Shown: positions 36,532 through 46,249, counted from the stretch's first letter. The stretch is DNA of 47,328 bases from Microcaldota archaeon (GCA_023256495.1 JAGDXY010000026.1:1-47328); one strand, 5' to 3'. The notes: generated by a model from the sequence alone, not told the origin. Made by a program: numbers and translations.

Positions 36532-37086
36532 TCACTTTAGCATCTTAACAGTCTCATAGAAAAGATCTTTCAATTTTTCTGGTTCTATACCCTCTTTTAT
36601 ATATTTACTAAATTGTCTTTCATATCTGCTCTTGTCTTCTTTCTTAAGCCTGCTTGCATATTCGCTTATAAGTGTTGCATCATAATCTTCTTTTTCAAAT
36701 TCTTTATTCATCTTTATTTTAAGACCACCATCTATACAGCCTAAAGCAAAGATGAAAGGAATCTTTGCCTTTGTAGAAAACCCAATATCTAATATCAAAT
36801 CCTCATTATCCTTGTATTTCTTTGCTAGCAATAAGCCAGTTAAATATGCTGTTGGTTTATTTGCCTTTACAGGCCATTTATATTGTTTTAATTCTTTTGA
36901 GTTAACATATGCTAATACTTCATCGCCTTTTGGATTGAATCTTATTACTTCGCCAATTATATTTCTATTGCTCATCCTAACTACAACTCTTTTTAAACCA
37001 CTCTTAACTAGCTCTAACCTTTTCTTATAGTTTGTCTTGCCTTCTCTTCTCCTTCTAAATTTCAACCTTTTAATAGCTTTAGCCAT
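36532..37086 (-). CDS. Ribosomal protein uL18
   Basis: RRRREGKTNYKKRLELVKSGLKRVVVRMSNRNI..DEVLAYVNSKELKQYKWPVKANKPTAYLTGLLLAKK. Confidence 0.94.
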   Translation of the reverse strand: MAKAIKRLKFRRRREGKTNYKKRLELVKSGLKRVVVRMSNRNIIGEVIRFNPKGDEVLAYVNSKELKQYKWPVKANKPTAYLTGLLLAKKYKDNEDLILDIGFSTKAKIPFIFALGCIDGGLKIKMNKEFEKEDYDATLISEYASRLKKEDKSRYERQFSKYIKEGIEPEKLKDLFYETVKMLK

Positions 37087-37088
37087 AA

Positions 37089-37589
37089 TTATCTACCATA
37101 ATATCTCTTTTTTATCTCTTCATTAATCTCTTTTATTAAGTTATCATCTATCTTTATTCCATCTTCTTCTCTTAGATGGAATATCATACTTTTTTTGTCT
37201 GCAAACGCATTGCCCTTTGATAACTTATAATATTTATCATATATTTTATTATCAATGATCTTTTTTTCTAATAATAGCTTTAAGAACCTTCTTTGCGCTC
37301 TTATCTTCTTTTCCCATACTCTGCCTATCCTTGCGCCTCTTTTACCTTCTTTTTTACCAGGTCCTCTGCTTCTTCCCTTCTTCCTCTTTTCTTTTCTTAT
37401 TTTGCCATGCAAGCTAAGATTCTTCTTTGGTTTTATTGCATATATTTTACCCTCTTTTATTAAAGCCCTTACATCATCTTTTGTTATTGCCTTCTCAGCA
37501 TCTTTTAGAGCATCAGGCTTAATCCTAATAGCACTTATACCTCTATTTAATATCTCACTTGCAGCTCTTTTTGTAAATTCTATACTCAT
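37089..37589 (-). CDS. Ribosomal protein eL19
   Basis: DDVRALIKEGKIYAIKPKKNLSLHGKIRKEKRKKGRSRGPGKKEGKRGAR. Confidence 0.94.
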   Translation of the reverse strand: MSIEFTKRAASEILNRGISAIRIKPDALKDAEKAITKDDVRALIKEGKIYAIKPKKNLSLHGKIRKEKRKKGRSRGPGKKEGKRGARIGRVWEKKIRAQRRFLKLLLEKKIIDNKIYDKYYKLSKGNAFADKKSMIFHLREEDGIKIDDNLIKEINEEIKKRYYGR

Positions 37590-37942
37590 ATTCTCACTCT
37601 ATTTGCTATTTTTATATTATGTTCATCTGCAATCTTTTGTAATTCAATTCTTTTCTTTTTTGATAAGCTGCTAGAAAACTTGGCCATATAATCATTTTTT
37701 CCAATCAAATTTAATAATTCATTCTTATTGTGTATTATTACTTCATATAATCCATTTTCTTTTCTAAATCTTAAATCTTTAGGTGCTCCATAGCCAATCT
37801 CAGGACCTTTTGGATAACCTTTTCTTTTTATTCTAGATTTGTTATCTATACCTCTCTGCTTTCTCCATCTATCGCTTAATCTGCTTCTTCCTTTAGCTCC
37901 GTAATTTGGAACGGTAAATGCAGGTTTTTTCTTTGGGTTCAT
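37586..37942 (-). CDS. Ribosomal protein eL32
   Basis: FTVPNYGAKGRSRLSDRWRKQRGIDNKSRIKRKGYPKGPEIGYGAPKDLR. Confidence 0.93.
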   Translation of the reverse strand: MNPKKKPAFTVPNYGAKGRSRLSDRWRKQRGIDNKSRIKRKGYPKGPEIGYGAPKDLRFRKENGLYEVIIHNKNELLNLIGKNDYMAKFSSSLSKKKRIELQKIADEHNIKIANRVRI

Positions 37943-37943
37943 A

Positions 37944-38468
37944 TTACTCCTCCTTTATTGGATATATTCCATCTTGGAATACCCTTTGATCTTTCTGCAT
38001 ATTCTTGCATGTATTTATTATATTTGCTATTGTTTGATTAACATCATAAATATCAACACCTTTTACATAAACTTCTTGTCCCTTTATCTCTATTTTCGTA
38101 TCGCCAATAATCTTTGCTTCTCTTGGTACACGCTCTCCATATATGTTCTTTATTATTAGCTTATCTCCTTTTACTTCAAGACTCAATGGGAAATGTGCAC
38201 TAACTGCATTTAGTTTAACTGTTATGCCATTATTTACACTGTTCACTGCTCTTTCTATCTCATTTTTAAGTGCATTTGCAATGTTCTCACTGAACTTCTT
38301 TAGCCTCTTATTATCTGTTTTTGGTATTATTAATATCTTTCCATTCTCTATCTTTATGTCTACAAACTTCTTATTGAACTTCTTTTTTGTAGAGCCGAGA
38401 CTACCTTTAATTATTATATAGTCATTTTCAATATTTGCATTAACTCCTTTTAGATCAATCTCATACAT
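37944..38468 (-). CDS. Ribosomal protein uL6
   Basis: VNANIENDYIIIKGSLGSTKKKF...AHFPLSLEVKGDKLIIKNIYGERVPREAKIIGDTKIEIKGQEVYVKGVDIYDVNQTIANI. Confidence 0.94.
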   Translation of the reverse strand: MYEIDLKGVNANIENDYIIIKGSLGSTKKKFNKKFVDIKIENGKILIIPKTDNKRLKKFSENIANALKNEIERAVNSVNNGITVKLNAVSAHFPLSLEVKGDKLIIKNIYGERVPREAKIIGDTKIEIKGQEVYVKGVDIYDVNQTIANIINTCKNMQKDQRVFQDGIYPIKEE

Positions 38469-38476
38469 AATAATCG

Positions 38477-38869
38477 CTAATAAACAAAAGCAATTAATCT
38501 GCCACCAAGATGCTTCTCCTTTGCTTCTCTATTACTCATTACCCCTTGTGGTGTGCTTACTATTAATATACCAAAGTCCTTACTTGGTATATACCTACTC
38601 TCGTACTTTTGATATTCATCTAATTTAACAGCAAATCTCGGCTTTATTGTTTTAATTTCATTTATTCTTTTGTTTAATATTATATTTATATAATCAAATT
38701 TTCCTACTTTCTTAATACTATAATCTTTTATATATTCATATTTCTTTAATGTATCCATTATAGCTCTGAGTAGCTTTGAATTTCTTATTAAGCATTCCTT
38801 TTCTCCATTCTTTTCGTATATCTTTATTTTATTTAATGCATCAGATATAATATCTACCATATTTATCAC
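38477..38869 (-). CDS. Ribosomal protein uS8 (likely true start ATG at 38860)
   Basis: MVDIISDALNKIKIYEKNGEKECLIRNSKLLRAIMDTLKKYEYI...GILIVSTPQGVMSNREAKEKHLGGRLIAFVY. Confidence 0.94.
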   Translation of the reverse strand: MINMVDIISDALNKIKIYEKNGEKECLIRNSKLLRAIMDTLKKYEYIKDYSIKKVGKFDYINIILNKRINEIKTIKPRFAVKLDEYQKYESRYIPSKDFGILIVSTPQGVMSNREAKEKHLGGRLIAFVY

Positions 38870-39024
38870 TGGTATTGTTCAAAACCAAGATCCTTTGCAT
38901 GCTCTCTGAAACACCTCTTGCATATATAAAGATCATAAGATCTAATTACAGCTCTCGCTGAACCGCATATACGGCATTTTCTCATGCCCTTGCCTTTTAG
39001 TTTTAAATCATTATTTACTTTCAT
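38866..39024 (-). CDS. Ribosomal protein uS14 (absent from supplied ORF track; 52 aa)
   Basis: Translated by hand: MKVNNDLKLKGKGMRKCRICGSARAVIRSYDLYICKRCFREHAKDLGFEQYQ; CxxC...CxxC zinc motif; between uL5 and uS8. Confidence 0.93.
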   Translation of the reverse strand: MKVNNDLKLKGKGMRKCRICGSARAVIRSYDLYICKRCFREHAKDLGFEQYQ

Positions 39025-39026
39025 AA

Positions 39027-39539
39027 TCATTCACTAACTATTTTAGTATTAAAATTCTTAATAAGATAATCTTTTATCTCCTCAGGTTTAATAATTTTAT
39101 GTCTTCTTTTTACTTCGCCTCTCATTCTTTTTCTCTCTTCTACTCTCTTTCCTTTTCTTGCAAATGTTACATGCACATGTAGTCCAAACATACCTATAGA
39201 TGGATCATATTTCATGTTTGGCAAGTATATATACTCACTTATCCCAAAACTAAAAGTATTATTCGTTATAGATTTTTCTTGTATCTTATTATTTACTGCA
39301 TCAAGTGCCTTTTCAAGCATCTCTTTTGCTTCTTTTCCTCTCAATGTTACTGCTGCTCCAATAATTTGGTTTTTTCTTATGCCAAATTCTGGATATCTTC
39401 TTTTGGCCCTTGTTGGATATGGCTTATGTCCTGTTATTCTTTCCAATACTGTTTTTGCTGCATCATACTTTGTTTCGGTAGAGCCAATACCAATATTTAA
39501 TACAACTTTTTCTAAATATATTTCTTGCATTTTATTCAT
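39027..39539 (-). CDS. Ribosomal protein uL5
   Basis: IYLEKVVLNIGIGSTETKYDAAKTVLERITGHKPYPTRAKRRYPEFGIRKNQIIGAAVTLRG. Confidence 0.95.
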   Translation of the reverse strand: MNKMQEIYLEKVVLNIGIGSTETKYDAAKTVLERITGHKPYPTRAKRRYPEFGIRKNQIIGAAVTLRGKEAKEMLEKALDAVNNKIQEKSITNNTFSFGISEYIYLPNMKYDPSIGMFGLHVHVTFARKGKRVEERKRMRGEVKRRHKIIKPEEIKDYLIKNFNTKIVSE

Positions 39540-39540
39540 A

Positions 39541-40221
39541 TTACATCACTATTACATAAGATACTGGTGTTTCAAACTGTTCATCCCCTGCTTTTATTAC
39601 TACCTTCTTCTCCTCTCTTATATTGCCTGGTATTATATCAACTATAGTACCTTTTTTACCTGTATGTCTACCCTTAAATACAAAACAATTTGCCCCTTTT
39701 TCGAGCTTTATTATTCTATCTATTTTATTATTACTTATTGCTATTGAATCACCGACCTTTACTTCGTTATTTCCACTTATATTTGAACCATCCATAAGTT
39801 GGAGCATAATTTTATTTCCTTTTGTCTTATACTTTTTTACAACCTTTAATATTCTAGGCTTTTCTGCTTCCTCTTTTTTAATCTCTTCTACTACTAATTT
39901 GCCTTTATTTATATTTATTTTATAATATTTGTCATTGGGTACTATACTTATAATATCATTAAATCCAATTGGAAATGCTTCATCTTTTATTGTCTTCCCA
40001 TTAACCTTTATTGCGCCTTTCTTAATAGCTATTCTTGCCTCTTTTGATGTCTTTGCTAGATTAAGATGCTCTTTTAATAAAGTAATCAATGCTATAGACT
40101 CCTCTAGATTAAATCTACCTGGATTAGGCTTTGTAACAAAAGTGCTAACCTTCTTCCTAATATGCATAAATTTGCTTGTTGCAAGCCTCTTTAAGTGTCT
40201 ATTATTCCCTTTATTTGCCAT
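39541..40221 (-). CDS. Ribosomal protein eS4
   Basis: RHLKRLATSKFMHIRKKVSTFVTKPNPGRFNLEESIALITLLKEHL, GKTIKDEAFPIGFNDIISI. Confidence 0.94.
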   Translation of the reverse strand: MANKGNNRHLKRLATSKFMHIRKKVSTFVTKPNPGRFNLEESIALITLLKEHLNLAKTSKEARIAIKKGAIKVNGKTIKDEAFPIGFNDIISIVPNDKYYKININKGKLVVEEIKKEEAEKPRILKVVKKYKTKGNKIMLQLMDGSNISGNNEVKVGDSIAISNNKIDRIIKLEKGANCFVFKGRHTGKKGTIVDIIPGNIREEKKVVIKAGDEQFETPVSYVIVM

Positions 40222-40222
40222 A

Positions 40223-40582
40223 TTATTCTAACCCCAATTTTTCTTTTCTCAATTTATCAGTTAAATCAAGATCTATAATATAAAGATTGCTAGCAGATAT
40301 AGGTATTGGTATTTCTTTACCTCTTGAATTCTTCCTTACTATACCTTCTATATGTACTTTTGCATCCTTTAATATTACTTTGAGTACTTTTCCTGTCTTT
40401 CCTTTATACTTACCAGACATTATCTTTACTGTATCTCCTCTCCTTAACTCTATTGCCCTTTTCTTTATATTCAATTTTTCTTTCAATGTTTTATCAATAT
40501 GAGCATGTACAAAATGCTGTTTAATATGCAATGGTGCATTGCTTCTAAATTTCCTTTGTTTTCTTGGTTTACTACTATTCAT
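40223..40582 (-). CDS. Ribosomal protein uL24
   Basis: SSKPRKQRKFRSNAPLHIKQHFVHAHIDKTLKEKLNIKKRAIELRRGDTVKIMSGKYKGKTGKVLKV. Confidence 0.95.
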   Translation of the reverse strand: MNSSKPRKQRKFRSNAPLHIKQHFVHAHIDKTLKEKLNIKKRAIELRRGDTVKIMSGKYKGKTGKVLKVILKDAKVHIEGIVRKNSRGKEIPIPISASNLYIIDLDLTDKLRKEKLGLE

Positions 40583-40980
40583 TATATCACCTTCGATGCA
40601 AGGCCTGCCAAGTTTATATCTATTTCTATTACCTCTCTTGGCATAGGTCCCTTTACAACTGTACCTACTGGAAGACCTTCATCATTTATCATTATTGCTG
40701 CATTATCTTCGAATCTTATTCTTAATCCATTTGCTCTTCTCATAGGCGCTTTTTGTCTTATTACTACCGCTTTTACTACTTTCTTTAGATATGTTGGTGA
40801 GCCTTTGATAACACTAGCTACTACAACATCACCAATACCTGCTTTTGGATTTCTTCTCTTTCTACCTTGCCAGCCTAGAACACCAATTACTTTTAACAAT
40901 TCTGCGCCGCTATTATCAGCGCAATTTAGAATAGCACCAGGTACTAATGTTTTGCTTATAGATGTTGATAAACCCTTCAT
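40582..40980 (-). CDS. Ribosomal protein uL14
   Basis: LVPGAILNCADNSGAELLKVIGVLGWQGRKRRNPKAGIGDVVVASVIKGSP..VRQKAPMRRANGLRIRFEDNAAIMINDEGLPVGT. Confidence 0.96.
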   Translation of the reverse strand: MKGLSTSISKTLVPGAILNCADNSGAELLKVIGVLGWQGRKRRNPKAGIGDVVVASVIKGSPTYLKKVVKAVVIRQKAPMRRANGLRIRFEDNAAIMINDEGLPVGTVVKGPMPREVIEIDINLAGLASKVI

Positions 40981-41285
40981 GCTAAACCACGCTCAATAAT
41001 TTTTGTAACTACAAAGGATTTTGTCTTACTTATCTTTCTTACTTCATTTATCTCTACTAAATCCCCTTTTTTAGCCTTTATGCACTCTGGGTTATGTGCT
41101 GGTATTCTAGATCTCTTTCTTAGATATCTTTCATATTTAGGAACATAAGTAGTATAATCTATTGATACTATTACTGTTTTTTGAGCCTTATCACTAACAA
41201 CTTTACCAATAAACTTATTGCCTCTAATCTTAATATCTCCATGTATAGGGCAATTCTTGTCATGGCATTCTATTTCATTCATCAT
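40977..41285 (-). CDS. Ribosomal protein uS17
   Basis: CPIHGDIKIRGNKFIGKVVSDKAQKTVIVSIDYTTYVPKYERYLRKRSRIPAHNPECIKAKKGDLVEI. Confidence 0.95.
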   Translation of the reverse strand: MMNEIECHDKNCPIHGDIKIRGNKFIGKVVSDKAQKTVIVSIDYTTYVPKYERYLRKRSRIPAHNPECIKAKKGDLVEINEVRKISKTKSFVVTKIIERGLA

Positions 41286-41574
41286 CTCTCCTCATTCTAT
41301 AAAATTTTAATGCCTTTTTTGTTCTTTCAAAAGGCCTAAATGCGATCTCTTCTCCATTTACTATAAATGATTTTTTCTTATAATAAAACTTAAATTCATT
41401 TCCATCTTTAGGTATCTTCTTTATTCCTTTTTTAGTTTCTATTATTAATAAATTTTTTGTTTCGTCTATGACATCTCCTATTAAACCTATTTTACTTTTA
41501 TCTTTAGATTTAATTACTTTCACTTTTAGTCCAATTAACTCGTTTATCACTATATTTTTGTTTGTATAGTTCAT
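41275..41574 (-). CDS. RNase P protein Rpp29/Pop4
   Basis: NELIGLKVKVIKSKDKSKIGLIGDVIDETKNLLIIETKKGIKKIPKDGNEFKF; position upstream of uS17 as in archaeal spc clusters. Confidence 0.88.
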   Translation of the reverse strand: MNYTNKNIVINELIGLKVKVIKSKDKSKIGLIGDVIDETKNLLIIETKKGIKKIPKDGNEFKFYYKKKSFIVNGEEIAFRPFERTKKALKFYRMRRDDE

Positions 41575-41592
41575 AATAATTTTCTCTCAAAA

Positions 41593-41606
41593 GTTTATAT
41601 ACTTTT
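41593..41606 (-). promoter_or_regulatory. Putative TATA element for the Rpp29-led ribosomal cluster
   Basis: Minus strand AAAAGTATATAAAC shortly upstream of the Rpp29 start. Confidence 0.45.
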
Positions 41607-41779
41607 CTAAAAGATTATTATTTCATTTCAAATAGAAAAATATAAATATTGAGATTTTTTTGAAAGGCAAAATATAAATAAATTAACAATGAATTTTGCT
41701 AATATGTTTTACAAAAACTTTATTCGCTTAGAAGCCTATGCTATTTGGTTTTTGAATAAATTGCAGTTATATAACCAAA

Positions 41780-42559
41780 ATGAGAAATGATAGTATGTAT
41801 AAGTTTTCTATTTCTGATAGCAAAGATAAGATTGTTTCTGATTTAGCTGATTATATAAGAGATAGGACATCAAAAGGCAATAACGAAAGACCAAGCAAAC
41901 ATGAACTTTCTTTGTTTATATCTCTTGAATTTCTAAAACATGTAATGTCAGAATCATATCCTTATAATATAAAAATAGATTATGAAAAGCTCATAGAAAC
42001 AAACGATGATATAAGCATTTGCAGAAGCGATAATCCTATATATAAGTCTTATAGGTATATATCTGATTTTCTGGTTAGTATTAGTGCAGATGGCTACAAA
42101 AATAATTCTATTATAGAAACGCATGGTTTCAATCTTAAAAAACCATTCTCAAAATTTAATGTTAATTTTGTAAGAAAGATGCTTTGCGTAAGTGAATCAA
42201 TAAATGATCCTATTTATATTTTTGGGAATCTGCATTTTAATCAATTTAAAAAAATAATGCGAGATGTAAACAAGAAGAGTATTAAAAATTCACATTTGTA
42301 TTATATAAATGAGACTTCTTATCTAAAAGCTTTTAGTTCTTATAAACAAGCTATCATGTATAATGAAGGATTGTTAGCCTTATTATATAGTCTTGGTTTA
42401 TTAGATACAAAACCGATAGTAGCTCTTGCAATAAAAAGAGGCGCCGACCCCAAAATATTCAAAAGCGAGATAATGTCTATTATTGATATAGAATTTATAA
42501 AATATCTTACTGTTTTCCTTTCAATATTAAATAACGAGAAAAAAATACTTAGACATTGA
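41780..42559 (+). CDS. Hypothetical protein, lineage-specific candidate
   Basis: 259-aa ORF with its own upstream TATA-like sequences; no motif recognised. Confidence 0.55.
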   Translation: MRNDSMYKFSISDSKDKIVSDLADYIRDRTSKGNNERPSKHELSLFISLEFLKHVMSESYPYNIKIDYEKLIETNDDISICRSDNPIYKSYRYISDFLVSISADGYKNNSIIETHGFNLKKPFSKFNVNFVRKMLCVSESINDPIYIFGNLHFNQFKKIMRDVNKKSIKNSHLYYINETSYLKAFSSYKQAIMYNEGLLALLYSLGLLDTKPIVALAIKRGADPKIFKSEIMSIIDIEFIKYLTVFLSILNNEKKILRH

Positions 42560-42584
42560 AATATAAAGTATTATAAATATTTAA

Positions 42585-43016
42585 ATGATAAGTTATTACA
42601 TGGCCAATGATACAAAAAGTGGAAAAAATAGAGATGAGCTTTTATATTTAAGAGATTTATATCTAAATGAATATGAAATGTTAAATGCAGAGATAAACAA
42701 TTATTATATGGTAAAAGATTATTTAGATAAAACTCTAGATTTCTTGAAGAATGTAGATAAATTGTATAAAAATAATGTTTGGTTTCCTTTATTTAATCTT
42801 TTTGTTAATGCAAAAATAGAGAGTATTGATAAATTCTTGGTATATGTGGGGGGCAATTATTCTATAGAAATGAGTAGAGATAAGGCAATAGCTTTTTTTG
42901 AAAGCAGAAAGAAAGAAGTAAATGAGGGTTTAGAGATGGCTTCAAAAGAAAAAAATGAGCTAGAGAAGAGGCTCATTTCTATAGAAGAACAATTGCACGG
43001 TGAAGGTGGTGTTTGA
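42585..43016 (+). CDS. pfdA: Prefoldin alpha subunit
   Basis: Coiled-coil / WFPLFNLFVNAKIESIDKFLVYVGGNYSIEMSRDKAIAFFESRKKEV / coiled-coil; overlaps ftsY. Confidence 0.82.
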   Translation: MISYYMANDTKSGKNRDELLYLRDLYLNEYEMLNAEINNYYMVKDYLDKTLDFLKNVDKLYKNNVWFPLFNLFVNAKIESIDKFLVYVGGNYSIEMSRDKAIAFFESRKKEVNEGLEMASKEKNELEKRLISIEEQLHGEGGV

Positions 43017-43977
43017 TCAAATAAAGAAGAAATTCTCTGAGTTTATAAACAATATATCAAAGAAAGAAGAGAGCAAGGAAGATAAAATTGATCTATCATT
43101 ATCAACCAAAGTAAAAGCAATAATAAAAGATGAGATACAATTAAAAGATAGTGATATAGATGATTATTTAGAAAAGCTTAGGCTAGAGCTTCTAAAAAGC
43201 GATGTTGCTTTTGATAGTGTAGATAAGATAATTGATAAGATAAGAAGCAATTTACTAAATTCTAAAGTAAAAACTAGTAATATAGAAGAATCTATAAAAA
43301 ACATAATAAAAAATAGCCTGTTTGATATAATAAAAGTTGATAAGACAATAGATCTTATTTCATTAATAAATGAAAAGAAGGAAAAACCTTTTGTAATATT
43401 GTTCATTGGTCCAAACGGTAGTGGCAAAACAACAACCATAGCAAAGATTGCATATATGCTAAAAGAAAATAATCTTTCTGTGGTTATATCTGCTAGCGAT
43501 ACATTTAGAGCTGCAGCGATAGAACAAGTTCTTGAGCATGCAAATAAATTAGGTATAGAGGTTATAGCAAAGGGCTATGGTGCTGATCCAGCAAGTGTTG
43601 CATTTGATGCAATAGCACATGCAAAGTCAAAGAAAATAGATGTTGTATTAATAGATACTGCAGGCCGACAAGATAGCAATGAAAATCTTATTAATGAAGT
43701 AAAGAAAATCAATAAGGTTTCAAAACCCGATCTAAGGATTTTTGTTGGTGAGGCCATAGCTGGCAACGCTTTACTTGAGCAAATAAGGCATTTTTCAGAA
43801 GCAATAGGTATTGATGGCATAATATTAACTAAAATAGACTGTGATGCAAAAGGAGGAAATACATTATCTATTTTATCTGAGACAAAAATACCTATTTTAT
43901 ATCTTGGAACAGGTGAATCATATAAAGCTCTAGAAGTTTATAAGCCAGAGGCAATAATAGACTCAATAATAAGCTAA
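43000..43977 (+). CDS. ftsY: Signal recognition particle receptor FtsY
   Basis: GPNGSGKTTTIAKIAYMLK, ASDTFRAAAIEQVLEHANKLG, VVLIDTAGRQDSNENLINEVKKI, TKIDCDAKGGNTLSI. Confidence 0.96.
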   Translation: MKVVFDQIKKKFSEFINNISKKEESKEDKIDLSLSTKVKAIIKDEIQLKDSDIDDYLEKLRLELLKSDVAFDSVDKIIDKIRSNLLNSKVKTSNIEESIKNIIKNSLFDIIKVDKTIDLISLINEKKEKPFVILFIGPNGSGKTTTIAKIAYMLKENNLSVVISASDTFRAAAIEQVLEHANKLGIEVIAKGYGADPASVAFDAIAHAKSKKIDVVLIDTAGRQDSNENLINEVKKINKVSKPDLRIFVGEAIAGNALLEQIRHFSEAIGIDGIILTKIDCDAKGGNTLSILSETKIPILYLGTGESYKALEVYKPEAIIDSIIS

Positions 43978-44017
43978 TTACTTTTAAAGTTTTATTTCAT
44001 AATTTAAATTAGATCTT

Positions 44018-45328
44018 ATGGACTCTGATATGTTTAAAGAATTTGAGAATAGAGTATTTGATGAGCTTAACGGACGTTTTTCAGAATTTGATACAGATGA
44101 AGAGCGATATAATTATTTAAAGAATGTAATAAAATCATTAAAGCCTGATTTGCCAGATGAAGACATACAAAAAATATTCAAAGATGCCTTAGATTATTTT
44201 CCTATAAATGAATATCTCAATGATGAGAAAGTAGAAGATATAATGATAAATAACACAAAAAATATCTTTGTTTATACATCTGATCGTGGTTATGTTAATA
44301 CAAACAAAAGAATTGACTCTAGAGAAGAACTCAATAGATTAGTAAAGAAGTTTAAACTATTCTCTACAAACATAACAAACGATAAGATCTTTGACGTTCA
44401 TTTACCTAATGGCTCAAGAGTAAATATTGTTGATTCACCATTGGGTTATGATATAACAATAAGAAACTTTAAATCTAGGCCATTTAGTATTCTAGATCTA
44501 ATAAATGCAAATGAACTAACTTATATGCTTGCTGCGAGATTATGGTTATATGCAGAAGGGCTAAAGGTAAGACCTGCAAACCTCCTCATTGGTGGCTTGC
44601 CTGGCGCAGGTAAAAGTACATTGCTAAATGCAATGTTTAGTTTCTTCAGACCAGAAACTAGAATAATTACTATAGAAGAAACATATGAACTTAATACAGA
44701 GACGCAAGAAAATTGTGTTAGATTAGAGACAGGGCCAGGTATCACTATGGCGGATTTGGTAAAAGCAGCATTGAGAATGAGGCCAGATCTTATCATAATT
44801 GGAGAGGTAAGAGGGGAAGAAGCAAAAGATATGCTTACTGCTATGAATATAGGAAAGATCTCTATGGGTACTATACACGCAAGTAATTCTAGAGATATAA
44901 TAACTAGATTAGAGCACACCCCTATGAATATAGATATGGATATAATACCACTTATTGATGCTCTTATAATTGTATCTCAAGTTAATGAAAATGGCAAGCT
45001 TGTTAGAAAAGTAACACAGGTTTCAGAAATATCTGGAATAGAAACCCAAATTCTATTATCTGATCTATACAAATATGACTATAAAACTCACAAAGGTAGC
45101 GACATATTACCTAGTGTTACATATAGAGATACATTGGCCAGGCTAACAGGCCTAACACCTACAGATATAGTACTAGAAGAACAGAGAAGAGCAAAGATAT
45201 TAGAGCAATTAAACAAACTTGGTATTAGAGATATTAACGGCATAAATGAGTTTTGTAGAAGCTATTATGATAATCCAAAACAAGCCCTAATAAAAATAGA
45301 TATGAAAGATCTTGCACAATTCTATTGA
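44018..45328 (+). CDS. CpaF/TadA-type (type II/IV secretion, pilus) ATPase
   Basis: GGLPGAGKSTLLNAMFSFF Walker A, IITIEETYEL, LRMRPDLIIIGEVRGEEAKDMLTAMNIGKISMGTIHASNSRDIITRLE. Confidence 0.92.
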   Translation: MDSDMFKEFENRVFDELNGRFSEFDTDEERYNYLKNVIKSLKPDLPDEDIQKIFKDALDYFPINEYLNDEKVEDIMINNTKNIFVYTSDRGYVNTNKRIDSREELNRLVKKFKLFSTNITNDKIFDVHLPNGSRVNIVDSPLGYDITIRNFKSRPFSILDLINANELTYMLAARLWLYAEGLKVRPANLLIGGLPGAGKSTLLNAMFSFFRPETRIITIEETYELNTETQENCVRLETGPGITMADLVKAALRMRPDLIIIGEVRGEEAKDMLTAMNIGKISMGTIHASNSRDIITRLEHTPMNIDMDIIPLIDALIIVSQVNENGKLVRKVTQVSEISGIETQILLSDLYKYDYKTHKGSDILPSVTYRDTLARLTGLTPTDIVLEEQRRAKILEQLNKLGIRDINGINEFCRSYYDNPKQALIKIDMKDLAQFY

Positions 45329-46023
45329 AGATCTAATGCTTCTGCTATTCTAGAAATTTCATAGCCACTTGTCCTCTTGCCTATTATCATACCTTTAGAA
45401 TTTGCTATCACAGATAAGCCAATACTTGTAGAGCCTAAATTAGCAGTTGAGGCTACTATATTCTTAAAATAATTATTAATCTTGCTTATTTCGTTGTCAT
45501 TTGCTAATGTATTTATTACAATTCCTTTATTTGTTATTATATTATTGGCACCTGTTGTATTATAACCACCTATTGCTAATCTTATCGTTTCTACACCTAA
45601 CACATCACTTATTTTCTTTTCCTCTTCTTTGTTGAATTCTGGGTTTATTATTGCTATTTTATCATTTGCCAATATATTATTTCTAAGTGCATTGAGTTTA
45701 GTATGCATCACTTCTACATTCAAATCATTGTTTTTAATCTGCTCTTTTAAAATTTCTAATTCGTAATCATTAATTAAATCAGGTATTAATATGCCGTTTT
45801 CATTAGAGGATACAAATATGCCAACAAAATCAGAACCATCAATGCTCAATTTAAATACATCATTTATTTCTAATATATCTCTTATTATATTCTCCACGCT
45901 CCTCGGTAGATCATTTCCTATTATAGCATATTTGTCGTTTGCGGTTGCGAATACACCAACATAGTCACTTCCCAGTATCTGATACTTTGTTATCATTTTT
46001 AATTTCCTCGTATAAATCGGCAA
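45322..46023 (-). CDS. eif6: Translation initiation factor aIF6 (true start probably the internal Met of MITKYQ, about 45993)
   Basis: Repeated pentein-like units (GSDYVGVFATANDKYAIIG / GSDFVGIFVSSNENGILIP / GYNTTGANNIITNKGIVI / GLSVIANSKGMIIG). Confidence 0.93.
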   Translation of the reverse strand: MPIYTRKLKMITKYQILGSDYVGVFATANDKYAIIGNDLPRSVENIIRDILEINDVFKLSIDGSDFVGIFVSSNENGILIPDLINDYELEILKEQIKNNDLNVEVMHTKLNALRNNILANDKIAIINPEFNKEEEKKISDVLGVETIRLAIGGYNTTGANNIITNKGIVINTLANDNEISKINNYFKNIVASTANLGSTSIGLSVIANSKGMIIGKRTSGYEISRIAEALDLQ

Positions 46024-46249
46024 GTAATTTATTATTTTCTTCTTTTAGTACAACCTTTATATTCCTTAAATGTTTTAATGCTTTATTTTTGACTATAAAA
46101 TCATTTAGCTTTTTGCTTATCTTAAATTCATCTTTCTTTGCATGTCTTTTAATTAGTCTTCTTAGTTCTATAGCAACGAGTCTATTTCTTCTTTTTGAAT
46201 GTGCTCTTATCAATCTCTTCTTTAAATTTAAAATTATTACTTTATCCAT
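45965..46249 (-). CDS. Ribosomal protein eL31
   Basis: IILNLKKRLIRAHSKRRNRLVAIELRRLIKRHAKKDEFKISKKLNDFI. Confidence 0.85.
   Translation of the reverse strand: MDKVIILNLKKRLIRAHSKRRNRLVAIELRRLIKRHAKKDEFKISKKLNDFIVKNKALKHLRNIKVVLKEENNKLLADLYEEIKNDNKVSDTGK

Noticed and set aside
39214-39747. Plus-strand 177-aa ORF antisense to uL5/eS4 (and similar plus-strand ORFs over the ribosomal cluster)
   Set aside because: Opposite-strand ribosomal proteins are unambiguous; these translations show no family motif and typical antisense hydrophobic composition.
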